Shown: positions 46,387 to 56,900 of the stretch, in pieces
How positions within the stretch are numbered: the stretch's first letter is position 1
Layout of the letters: the number at the start of each line of letters is the position of its first letter
NCBI GenBank assembly: GCA_037178675.1
Contig: JAYMGJ010000192.1
Span: 43,842 to 107,841 of the forward strand
Direction of reading: 5' to 3'
DNA: 64,000 nt
DNA from: Scleroderma bovista
Lineage: Eukaryota; Basidiomycota; Agaricomycetes; Boletales; Sclerodermataceae
The notes under the pieces: model-generated
The model's input: the letters and a program-made list of their open reading frames with translations, nothing else
The model's database searches: none
Told to the model about the DNA's origin: nothing
Made by a program: the position numbers and the translations under genes

Positions 46387-48908
46387 ATGCCTCCCAAGCG
46401 CAAACACAACAGCAAAACTGTTCCCAGCTCCCAGCCCATTGCTGAGGACGATGCTGTCTCATCGCAAGCGAAGCGACGAAGAGCTGATCAGCTTTTTGAT
46501 GCGCCTCAGGGTGGTGGGTTTGTTTAACTGCTGTATGTTTTCTGACCATGTCTTGCAGACACAGAACCCAACCAATTGAGGCACTCTTCACGCGCTGGAA
46601 AAGGGAGTGGCGGGCAGCTTCGGCAGCTCCAAAATATCGAGGCCATTCAAACTGCAAGGCAGCCGCGACCATCAACTCGAGATCTTGATATAGCTATGCA
46701 GGACCAACCGGTCAACCCCATGGCCCCTAGTTACTCAGACAATGAGCAGGACAACGAGCAGGAGAGTCAAATTCCACCGTGGGCAGTTCAGTCGACAACA
46801 CCATCTCAAGAGCCAAATCCTGAAGTGCGGCCATTGTTCACACATGCTCAAGCTGGTCAACCATTCAGTTTCAAGGTCTCTTCTCAGACTACCAGTACTT
46901 CCACTGGTGGTACACAGTCTATCAGGTTGTATAGTGCTTCTCTTTTGTCTTCTAGCAATCCATCAATATTCTTGGCTCCCATCTCACGAGGTTCTTCAGT
47001 GGCGAGCTCTCGCTCCGTGTCCGAATGCGGGTCCAATAGCGCCTATCGAAAACGAGATGACTGGGAAGGCTCTCAACCGGCTCCACCTAAACGGTTATCG
47101 CAACTTCGCATGCTTGAAGTGGCAGAGAAGCACCCTCCAGATGCTCCTCAACGTAATTCCCACATCCATACTCACTCTAGTCAATCATTTTCTGGTACCC
47201 CCATCCAAGGCCAACATCCACTTCGTGACGATGACCCCCCTTCACCCCCTCCACAACCTCTTGGGCTACGTTGAACCCAATCGTTTTCTTGGCTCCCTTC
47301 AACTATAACTAAATCCCACACTATATTCGCCAGGCACACTGAAGATAGAGTAGACCCAGATGAAGACGGTCTGGTGATTGATGAGGTATCTCCAAGTGAA
47401 GATGATCATTTTGCGGAGGCAATTGTATGTGGCGAAGGTGAGTCCCGTCACTGATACGTCTGTGAATCACGGTCATTCAGATTCTAGGTGGAGATTCTGG
47501 CCATGGTAACAAACTTGGCGAGTCTTCTCAATTTGGTGCACTGCAGTCCCAAGGCAACCATCTTTGTGGGTCTACAACCATGCAGCAAAGTAAGCTTAGC
47601 ACTTGTTGGTGTGCCGTGCTGACAATACGGTCAGGGGAGATCAAAGATGTTGTTGCTCAACACCGCCAGTGCAATCGTGCCCCCCGACTTCCTGACAATA
47701 CACAACTTCTGGCTGTATGTGACCAGCAGATATCCAAAACTTCCTGTTGTATCAGCCGCTCCAATGTTGATGATTTGGACAATTTAGAAGTTCCCATCAG
47801 CAAGATGTCCTCTTCATCTACTGAAGCTGCTCCCACCCCCCTGCTTGTGACATCTGTTGCTTCTGGTATAGTGTCTAACAGCAATTCTGAACCCTCACAC
47901 CTCCAGTTTTATACCCCGTCAGTCCGTGACATCATCAAGCGCGCCAAACAGATCTCACATTGTGATATCGCGTCTGTCAACTCATTCCCACTCCGTGCAG
48001 ACTTCAACCGCAAGGCCCTGGAATATATCAATGAAGCTATAGCTGAGCGTCGCTCCCGAGGCTTACAAATTCCTGACGGTATGTGCTAATTACTTAGAGG
48101 GACTGAGACTGATCACAATGGTTTATAAAGGATGGTGGCCTCAATATTCGCCTGATATCACAAAGCTGGTGAGTCTCTTGAGTGACAATGGGATTTCCAT
48201 CTAAATTTTTGTAGCTTTGGGAAGATCTGGGGAACTGGCACTCTGCGCTGAAGAAGAAAGCCCACACCTTTGTCCGTGATCGCTACAAATGGGATCTTCA
48301 AGGTTGTCGCCCCGTTAACGCTGAGATTGCAAAGAACCTTCTGGACTGGGGTAATTTCTTAAAGCATGGGGTGGATGTAGAGGTGAGTGAGAGGCCAATA
48401 CGTGATGATGAAGGCCTTAATACTGTTTTGTAGGGTCATACAAATAATCTTGTGCACCCCACGCTATCCGGTCTCGTCATTGATTTCTTCTATACAGGTT
48501 TCAACGCCATCGCAAGTATTTTTCCCGAAGTTTTTGAGAATGAAGTGCCACACGCTGTGGTTGCGTTTGCTGCTACTGCTGTAATTTTTTAAAATCCTCT
48601 CTTGTCGCATGCTGAGACATATTTAGATTAAAGTTGCCCTAGACGAGATGGTCGTGGAAGGCAAGGAGGTCACGTTCAGACGTGATGTTTACGCGGACAT
48701 CTACGTTGATTTAATCGGTCTCATGTCAAAATGTGACACAGCACCCGTTCACCGTGCCAAAACAAAAGCACTTCGTGTGGAATGGGCGAAGATTGGAATG
48801 TGAGTCAATTATTTACCTGCTTTTATTGTAACTTAAATATCTTGTTTGATTAGGAATGGCAGTGCAACTCCGGGCACAACGACAGGTTTTGATGTCGACC
48901 TTGATTAG
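46387..48908 (+). CDS. DUF6532-domain protein
   Basis: DUF6532 occurs in Agaricomycete proteins of unknown function, often near mobile elements. Exon 1 (46387-46510, MPPKRKHNSKTVPSSQ, basic and probably nuclear) joins exon 2 at 46559 at phase 1. A long low-complexity region follows (Ser/Pro/Gln-rich, to about 47270) and then several short exons. The domain itself spans about 47920-48800: DIIKRAKQISHCDIASVNSF, ALEYINEAIAERRSRG, LWEDLGNWHSALKKKAH, LLDWGNFLKHGV, HPTLSGLVIDFFYTGFNA, VTFRRDVYADIYVDLIGLM. It ends TTGFDVDLD at 48908. At least eight introns are needed; I verified the first and last joins, and the middle ones are approximate. No stop was found that a normal intron could not remove. 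Function is unknown. Confidence 0.7.
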
Positions 48909-49380
48909 ATTTACAGTTATCATATCATTTGTGTCCATCTTATCATGCATATTTAGAAAATGAATTACCATTTTCTCTCTAGCTTATTTGTCTGGAGTGG
49001 GCTGTCACACACTGTCAAATTTTGATTACTCCAGGACTTGAGGCAAACAAGGGGAATTCCCCCAGACTTTGATGGGACTGGGATGTGCTGGGACAGACTT
49101 TACAGATTCTGACAGTTAGGTACCTTGTTGGGAGTGGCTGGGGTTCTGGGATGACTGGCCAGTGCTGGCCAGTGCTGTCAAGGGCTGTCAAGGGGAGGGC
49201 TGGTTTGCTGATGTTGGTGAGTCACATCGGTCAGCCCCCATGCGCGATGAGTCCCCGTAGACTTGTACTGACATTGATCTTTTACCATTTCTTCCATAGA
49301 TTAGTATTACTACTCCTTCCAGCACACCGACCAGAAATCCCAATTGGCAGTGTCCGTTTCCCAACAACCTGTCCCCTTCT
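48909..49380. other. spacer with TGTCA-rich and CAGTGCTGGC short repeats
   Basis: No gene is seen. Short direct repeats (GGCCAGTGCTGGCCAGTGCTG near 49160, one base over two unit lengths, and GTCAAGGGCTGTCAAGGG) suggest decayed repeat sequence. Confidence 0.3.
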
Positions 49381-49683
49381 ATGGCCATGAGCCCACATCG
49401 CGCCTATGTGCCAAATTCGTCACTTGCCTGCCCAGGAGTTGTCACCGTCAAGTTCTGGCTCAATGGTGAAGCTGCCCTATTTTATCGTGTACGCCCTCCA
49501 TCAGACAAAACTACACCCATTGGTCATGTTTGTGGCCCTTGTCCTCCTTCCAAGACTCAAGGCTCATTTTCCCACCACACCACAGGGATCATCGGGCCAC
49601 TGTCTCTTTGTATCCACGTTCATGTTGGCCAGCAAGATCACCTGCGACAATACCTATTCAAACAAAGAAGTTGGCCCCTCCTG

Positions 49684-49905
49684 CTTGTCTCATTTGGGTC
49701 TGCGGGACCATTTTTCTCGATGCCGGTGTGTACCCAGGGTGTACTTGCACCCCTCCCGCTTGTCTTGTTGGGTTCTGGGGGATTATTTTGCTCGGTGCCG
49801 ATGTGTGGGTGCACTTGCACCCCCCCACTCGTCTTGTTGGATTCTGGGGGATTGTTTTGCATGGCGCCGGTGTGTGGGTGCACTTGCGCCCCTCCCTCTG
49901 CTATA
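49684..49905. repeat. tandem repeat, three units of about 70-75 bp
   Basis: Three imperfect copies share CTTGTCTTGTTGGGTTCTGG, TTTTGC...GGTGTGTGGGTG and CACTTGCACCCC. They lie in an open frame (from 49381) that leads into the PRP8 fragment but match no part of PRP8 that I recognise. Confidence 0.65.
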
Positions 49906-49944
49906 CCGTTCTCCCCCACTTGTGGCCTCACCCTGTCACCATCA

Positions 49945-50813
49945 AATGAGAAACAGTATCGCTCCTTACAGGACTTGCCTCCTGAGCATGTACGCAAAAT
50001 CATCAAGGACCATGGTGACATGAGCAACCACAAATTCTGTAACAACAAGCGTGTCCATCTTGGTGCACTCAAGTACATGCCTCACACCATAATGAAATTG
50101 CTTGAAAACATCCCTTATCCATGGGAGCAAGCCCATGAAGTTCCTTTTCTACACCACATTGCAGGTGCTATCACATTCATAAACAAGATCCCCCATGTCA
50201 TTGAGCCTGTATATCATGCCAGTGGAGTACGATGCACCTCACTATGCGTCAACAGAAGCGGGACCACAGGCATTTCATATGTACGCGCTTCCCGCCATCT
50301 GATGACAAAGAGTCTCAATTATGGTGGCAATGTCTTGGATGTCGAACCTTTGGAAGCCACTGCCTAGGGCACACTCTGCTCTCCGACAGGCTCAACAATA
50401 ATGCCAGCTACCTTATGGCCCCAAACCATTGATTGACACTCCTGCAGTCAACGGACCTTTCTCAGGTACCGCTATTGATTGCTTCCCCCCCTGTCATGGC
50501 TAACTTGTACTGCCTAGGGCACACTCTACTCTCCGACAGGCTCAACAATAATGCCAGCTACCTTTTCGACAAAAAGTCATTCTTCACCACCAAGGTATTG
50601 AACATGGCCATTCCAGGGGGACCAAAGTTTGAGCTTCTTTATCGTGGCATGGATATGTTTGATGAGGACCGGAACGAGTTCAATGACATCAACAAGGTTA
50701 TCATTCAACAACAAATTTGTACAGAATACAGAGTTGCCTTCCCTCACTTGTACAACTTGCTCCCAAGGTCCGTCCACTTATCACCATACCATCATCCATC
50801 AGCAAAACCCTAA
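49945..50813 (+). pseudogene. PRP8 N-terminal fragment
   Basis: Prp8 is the core scaffold protein of the spliceosome, about 2300 residues and extremely conserved. Here only an N-terminal stretch is present: [55 protein letters not shown], then in a shifted frame [11 protein letters not shown], back to [10 protein letters not shown], then [37 protein letters not shown] and [19 protein letters not shown]. There are two frame changes, a missing section after PLEA and an internal duplication of about 50 bp (GGGCACACTC...CAGCTACC at about 50369 and 50517). No introns interrupt the matched parts. Given how conserved Prp8 is, this cannot be a working gene. It may be a retrocopy or a transposon-captured fragment. 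Confidence 0.85.
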
Positions 50814-50886
50814 GTTGCTGTGCCAAGCTGTGCAAAGCTGTACAGTCAGCTACAGTTCCCACAGTGATACAGATAGGTCCCCATTT

Positions 50887-50911
50887 GTACAGCACTGTGA
50901 CAGTGCTGTAC
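50887..50911. repeat. inverted repeat, 11-bp arms, 3-base loop
   Basis: GTACAGCACTG and CAGTGCTGTAC flank TGA. The surrounding 200 bp are rich in CTGTAC/GTACAG words, and similar words recur at 52790-52860 on the other side of the minisatellite. They could be subterminal repeats of one element spanning 50.8-52.9 kb. Confidence 0.55.
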
Positions 50912-51119
50912 AGACCATTACAGAATCTCGCGCACTGTACATAGATTCCTACTGTATCTGCTGTCACACTCTGTATCACACTGTATCATTCTGTAGTCAA
51001 ACTGGACAACCCTGTATTCAATTGTAGCTACTACATTGTAATTTACTAAATGCCAATTGGTTCCTTCAATGCTGTCCGCTGTAGCATTGTTGTCATCCCC
51101 ATTCTTTGTCGCCGTCCAT

Positions 51120-52340
51120 CGTACCGCTGTGGCACTGGCCACGCGTGCATCGTCGTCAATGCTGGTAGTGGTGGTGGTCGCGCAGCAGCGTGCGTGCTGG
51201 CACTGGGTCGTTGACGCTGGTAGTGGTTGTGGTCGTGTTGCAATGTGTGTGTGTGCGGACGCTGGGTCGTCGACGCGAGTGGAGGTGGTGATGGTAGTCT
51301 CATTGCAACGTGTGTATGTGCGGGTGCTGGGTCGTCAACGCGAGTGGTGGTGGTGGTCGCACTGCAGCGTGTGTGCGTGCGTTCATGTATGCTGGTGCTG
51401 GGTTGTCCACGCCAGTAGTGGTGGTAGTCGCATTGCAACATGTGTGCATGCAGGCAGGGTCGTCAACACGAGTGGTGGTGGTGGTGGTGGTGGTGGTCAC
51501 GCTGCAGCGTGCATGAGCATGAGTGCATGAGTGCACGCTGGCGCTGGGTCGTCGATGCCAGTAGTGGTGGTGGTGGTCGTGTCGCAACGTGAGTGCGTGC
51601 GGGTGTTGGGTCATCAATGCAATTGGTGGTGGTGGTGGTCACGCCACAGCATGTGTGCGTGCTGGTGCTGGGGTCATCACCCTCATCATCGTGGTGGTGA
51701 TTGTGCCGTAGTGTGCGTGTGTGCATGCTTGTGCTGGGGTCATCACCGTCGATGGTAATAGTCATGGTCATGTCTCAATGTGCGGGCGAGCGGGCGCTGG
51801 GTTGTCAATGCTAGTGGTGGTGGTGGTCGCATCGCAACGTGCGTGCGTGGTGGCACTGGGGTTGTCACCGTCGGTAGTGGTGGTGGTGGTGGTCATGTCA
51901 CAACATGCGTGTGGGTGGGCGCTGGGTTGCCAACGCCAGTGGTGGGTGATGGTTGTGGTCATGTCACAGTGTGTGGGCATGGGGGCGGGCACTGGGTTGT
52001 CGACGCCAGTGGTGGTGGTGGTGGTCGCATCGCATCCCTGCTGGCGCTGGGGTCGTTGTCGCTAGTTGTGGTCATGGCTGTGGTTGTGCCACTGCATGCG
52101 TGCATGCTGGACTGGGGTCATTGTCGTTGCCAGTCGTGGTCATGGTCGCTTTGCAATGTGTGTGCATGCTGGCGCTGGGGTCATCAAGACCGGTGGTGGC
52201 AGTGGTGGTGGTGGTAGATGTTGTTGTTGAGGTGGTGGCTGTCGTCGCTGTTGTTTGGTGTGGTAAAGAGGGTGGTAGTCGGCGCTGTGTTGGTGGTGGT
52301 CACAATGGTCGTTGTTGTGTGGTTGTCGTCACATTGTGGT
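51120..52340. repeat. GTGGTGGT-rich minisatellite, about 15 units
   Basis: The region consists of imperfect units of about 65-80 bp with the pattern GCTGGGTCGTCAACGC, then AGTGGTGGTGGTGGTCGC, then TGCAACGTGTGTGCGTGC. Unit identity falls towards the right end. Every frame on both strands is stop-poor, producing several overlapping Val/Cys-rich or Thr/His-rich open frames that I do not regard as genes. Confidence 0.85.
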
Positions 52341-52344
52341 GGTT

Positions 52345-52889
52345 GTGGTTGTGGTCAGTGTTTTGGTCTTGGTTGTGGTGTTGTCGTCATCACGTTGTGG
52401 TGCCAGTCTCAGAGTCGGTCAGTGTAGGTGGCAGGGCTGCGTGGTGTATGCGTGGTGAGTGTCCATGCAACAAGCTGGTAATAAAAGTTGTAAAAATAAA
52501 AAAACATACGAGAGGGGGGAATGATTCGCGCTGTACGGGCATAGGTACACACAGAGGTCCTGTAACAATAGTTAGTATACAAAACAAAACACAAAAAACA
52601 TACCTGGAGGTGCGATTGTGCTGTGGTGGACAGCATCGTGCACGAACAGTGCAAATTAATTACAGTGGCGGAGTGGGGGAGAGCAGTGGGGGTGGGGTAA
52701 GTGACAGGACAGGACTTAGTGAAATTTGTGAAAAAGTCAATGTACTGTGACATGCTGTGTCAGCACTGCGTTCCCATGGAACTGGGACCCTGTAGCAATG
52801 TATGCTGTAAGTGCTGTCACATTCTGTACTATTACAATAATTACTGTAAGTGCTGTCCCGAAACAAGGGATTTGCTGATGTCTTTTGGA
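52345..52889. other. spacer before the hAT element
   Basis: No gene is seen. The stretch starts with the last decayed GTTGTGGT units and ends with CTGTAAGTGCTGTC words similar to those at 50.8 kb. Confidence 0.3.
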
Positions 52890-53331
52890 GAATGAGCTAG
52901 TGTTGCTGCCAAACCAGATTAAATTCGAAGTGAGTTCAAATCTGGTTTGAAAATGCAGTAGTTCGGTAGAGTTTGGTAAAGTGAACTACAACAAGGTGGC
53001 TATATGAACCAAAACAAATTTGGTTATCAATACTGCTGCTTCAGTGCCCAAGATAGTAGTAGATCTAATAATTTGGTAGACTCGGTGCTCAACAACTGAG
53101 TGATGCACTCCAGCTACAGCAGGTGTACATCCAGAAATTTACAGATGAGTTACAACTTACAAGCCTAGCATGGCCGACTACATGTGGCATTGCCCTCGGT
53201 TGTAGTACAGCCTTAGCTAGTGTGATCACAAACTTTTTGACCGGCCACGGTATGTTTTTTCGCCTAATCTTGGGTGGGGGACATATAAAACTGGTGAAAG
53301 TAAGGGAGACAAACCCACAAATAAGTTCCAT

Positions 53332-53336
53332 GAATT
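53332..53336. other. copia target-site duplication, left copy
   Basis: GAATT precedes the 5' LTR and is repeated at 59245-59249 directly after the 3' LTR. Removing the element with one repeat restores the hAT reading frame. Confidence 0.9.
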
Positions 53337-53623
53337 TGTTGAAGTCGCATGTGCACCCGGCGTAAACTGTCGACGAAGTGCGCACAAGACTGCGACCCAT
53401 ATTAGTGTAGACTTAGTAATAGTCCTCTTTAGAGTAGATGTTACATGTCACACGTCACACGTCACAGTCACACGTCACACTATTTGTTGTATATAAACAG
53501 CGTTCATCGCTTATATAATATAACAGCTCTTGACCAGCTACCACTACCATCTCAGGTTGTGCACTCCACCCAACGGTGAGTTGGAGTAGCAGTTCCTCTA
53601 CGTACATAGGTATTGCTTCAACA
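53337..53623 (+). repeat. 5' LTR of complete copia element (287 bp)
   Basis: Bounded by TGTTGAAG...CTTCAACA. It contains three ACGTCA words close together (53452-53477), a TATA box TATATAAA at 53490-53497 and a second TATAT stretch near 53513. ACGTCA is the core of CRE/bZIP sites, so the repeats are a plausible enhancer of the element. Confidence 0.95.
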
Positions 53624-53625
53624 GT

Positions 53626-53637
53626 TTATGAGCCCTG
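53626..53637 (+). other. primer-binding site (half-tRNA initiator Met)
   Basis: TTATGAGCCCTG, two bases after the LTR, is complementary to the anticodon arm of initiator tRNA-Met. The left copy (2989-3002) has a match two bases longer because it reads GG where this copy reads GT next to the LTR. Confidence 0.8.
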
Positions 53638-53926
53638 TGAGTGCACTGTGTGCAGCAATGCACCAGGCAGCGCTACAGCTCCCTGAGCATCGCTTTAACT
53701 AGCTTGACGCTGTGGACCACAGTGAGCTCCTAGCTGAGCCCCTGCACAGCCACAAGGCGAAGTTGGTCGACGACTTGCGCCGAACAGTGAGCTCCTAGTT
53801 GAGCACCTGTACTGCCACAGGCGAAGTTTGTCGATGACTTGCGCTGGCATGACCTAGTCATGAGTTAGCTGTTGACAGAAGTGCTTTTACTAGCACTCAG
53901 GTGTTTCTTCTTTTCTTGCTTGTCCG

Positions 53927-56900
53927 TTGTCGCATTCATTTGCTGACTCCGTTGACTCCCAACAGAACATCACCATGTCCAGCGCTCTCGACAAGATGGT
54001 TCCTGTGTTCACTGGCTCCAACTGGCAGCAGTGGCACACCTCCATGCAGGCCTACCTTCAGGCACAAGGCCAATGGTACGTTTACTCGACGACTCAACCC
54101 GCTGACGGTCACGATGACCGTAAGGAATGGGATGACAACACCGAGAGAGCACTCAGTAATATCACCTTGCGCCTCGCCCCCTCCATCCAGGTCGCCGTCT
54201 CGAGTCTCGACAGCGTTAAGGAAGTCTGGGACCACCTGAAGAAGAATTTCGGCGCCCCGAGTATCGGCTCTGCCTACGCTGAGCTTAGCAAGCTCCTGGC
54301 AACCACCATCCCCACTGGCTCCCATCCCGCTCCGGCTATCACCAAAGTGCTTAGCCACTTCGCCTATCTCAAAGACGCCGGCTTCAAATTCCCTGCCCCC
54401 GTGCAGGCCATGATCATTCTGTGCAAGCTCCCTCCTACTATGGAGGTTGTAGCTCAAATACTCAGCCAGACGTCGCCGGACGAGATTAAAAATCTGAAGC
54501 CCAACAGGATAGTCAAGGCCGCCACACTCTCATTCGAGCAGAAAGGTGCCTCTTCGCGTGCCGGTGGTAAGGGCCCCCAGGCCAACAAGCTTAGCGCTGT
54601 GAAGCGCAAGCCAGCTGACCCTAAGTTCGCCCAGCAGCAGCAGCAGCCCCAGAGGCAGCAGCAGCAGCAAGGCGGGTCCAATGGCGGTGCGAGCGGAAAC
54701 GCTCCTGCCCAAGGACAGGGAGGCCGCACACGCCATGGCGGCAAGAAGGCTCGTGCTCGCCGCGAGAACGCCCAACAAGCCGCCTTCGCTACTTACGTCC
54801 ACTACGATGGACCAGAGCCCACCGTCGACCCTCGCACCTTGGCTCACACTCCCGGTGCTGCCCACTATGGCCCCCCTGCATTCGATAATACCATCAAGGC
54901 CTTCGATTTGGCACACCGCTTGGGGGTAGAGCCCTCCTGCCAGACGATCCGCACCCTCGACCAAGTTGTGTCGATGGCGAGTGCGAACCTGGACCAGCCC
55001 GAGGCCAGTCCCTCCTCGTTGAAGCGCCCTCGTCTTGCAGAGCGCATCACCATGTATGAGGAGGATGCCATCTCCCTCGGGGATGAAGAGCCCTTCGCTC
55101 ACGAACCGTTTGCTGACAACGAGTTCGACGAGATCGATGCGATGGTACTCGACCGCTACAATGCGACGTCGATGGCGATGGGCATGGAGGCCAGCCTTTT
55201 CAGGCAAGTACCTTCTGCACACGCGCTGACCGACACTGACACGCTCCCTTTGCATGTGCGCTTTACGCCGGCACTGTATATAGCGAGTAGTAACTACAAT
55301 TTGTCGTGTCGCGTCTCGAGTAAAGCATATATTTGTTTGTGTTCTCATGAAACGAGTGATGCACGCTGTGCTAAGTGTAAGGGAAAAATGGTTGACAATA
55401 GCGAACTATCTGGTGCTTTCTGGCTACTAGACTCTGGCGCATCACGCCACTTTACTGGTGACATAGGCAATTTCGCCTCCTATAATGCGCTAAAGCGAGC
55501 GCACTACGCCAAAACGGCTAATGGTGTAGCACTAATTGCTGGCATTGGCACGGTATTACTCCAGTGCCTAGACCACAACTCAGGGGATGAGAAAGTTATT
55601 ACACTCACCCAAGTGCTCCATATGCCAGGTGCTACTGCACGCCTCATTTCTATGGGTGAAATGCTCCAGCGTAACTACAAGGTCACTGGTGATAAGCGAG
55701 GCATTAGCCTCATTCATAAAGCTGAACGCCTATGGTTTGGGCCAGACCCAGAAGACGATCGCAACATCATTTTTGGGATTAGATCTATCCCGATAATTAG
55801 ATCTAACTACATCGCCTCCGTGAGCAAAGTTGATTATGACATTATGCACTGGAGATTCAGGCACCCCTCGAAGGAAGTACTCCGACGCGTGCAAAAGCAT
55901 ACGCAGCGCTTCCCGGAGATCCACTTTCCTACTGAGGATTGTGTTTGCCCTGGATGTGCTCTTGGCAAGATGCCCAATCGAGCTTTCCCAGAGAACGAAA
56001 GACGTGCTTCCAAGCCCTTTGAGCTGGTGCACTCTGACTTGAAATCCTTCCCAGTTACGTCATACTGGAAATTCAAATATGTTATCACCTTCTACGACGA
56101 CTATACCTCTCATGCCTGGACTATGCCTCTTCGCTCCAAAGCTGCAGCGATTACGGCTACCAAAGATTTCCTCGAAATGGTGCACGTCCAACATGATACA
56201 CACGTCGTTGGATGGATGTCCGATGCCGGCGGAGAGTATAAATCCGATCTATTTGATCGAGCACTCCTTGAGAAAGGAATCAAAATACCAAAGTGCTCCA
56301 AGAACCCCCATGCAAAATGGCCGCACCGAGCGTTTAGGGCGCACTCTCATGGATAAAGCTGAGTCTATGCGGCATCAAGCCTGCATCTCTGACTCCTGGT
56401 GGGAATTTGCGTTCGCTCATGCAACCCACATTTACAACTGTACTCCAGTAGCTCGCCTGCGATGGCGCACCCCTCATGAAATGCTTAAGGGGGAGATGCC
56501 TAACATCGACCACCTACGTGTGTTTGGCTGTGGAGCATTTGTATACCTCCCAGCAATGGCTAGAGCGAATAAGATGGCTCCCAAGTCAGAGCTAATGACT
56601 TATGTCAGTGTTGCCCCTGGCAATGAGCGCAACTTTTTGTTCATGCGCTCCACCAATGCAGTGTTTACCGCTGCTCACGCCGTCTTTGACGAGCGTCACT
56701 TCCCTCGCTGCCCCAAAAACAGGCGCGAACCTCTCGAGAACCCTTTCGGAAGGGCAAATCCGAAACCTACCACCGATCGACCAGGGAATCCCCCTGATGA
56801 TATCGACAGTGATGATGATGTGGAACACGACCATGGCTACCCACATCCCCAAGCGCAGGATGACAATCCAAAGCGCGAGGAACCTGAGGCTCCTGAGGAA

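Noticed and set aside
51953..52750. Val/Cys-rich 265-codon open frame and several others over the minisatellite
   Set aside because: Repeat units lack stops in all frames on both strands; the predicted proteins are low-complexity and differ with repeat drift.
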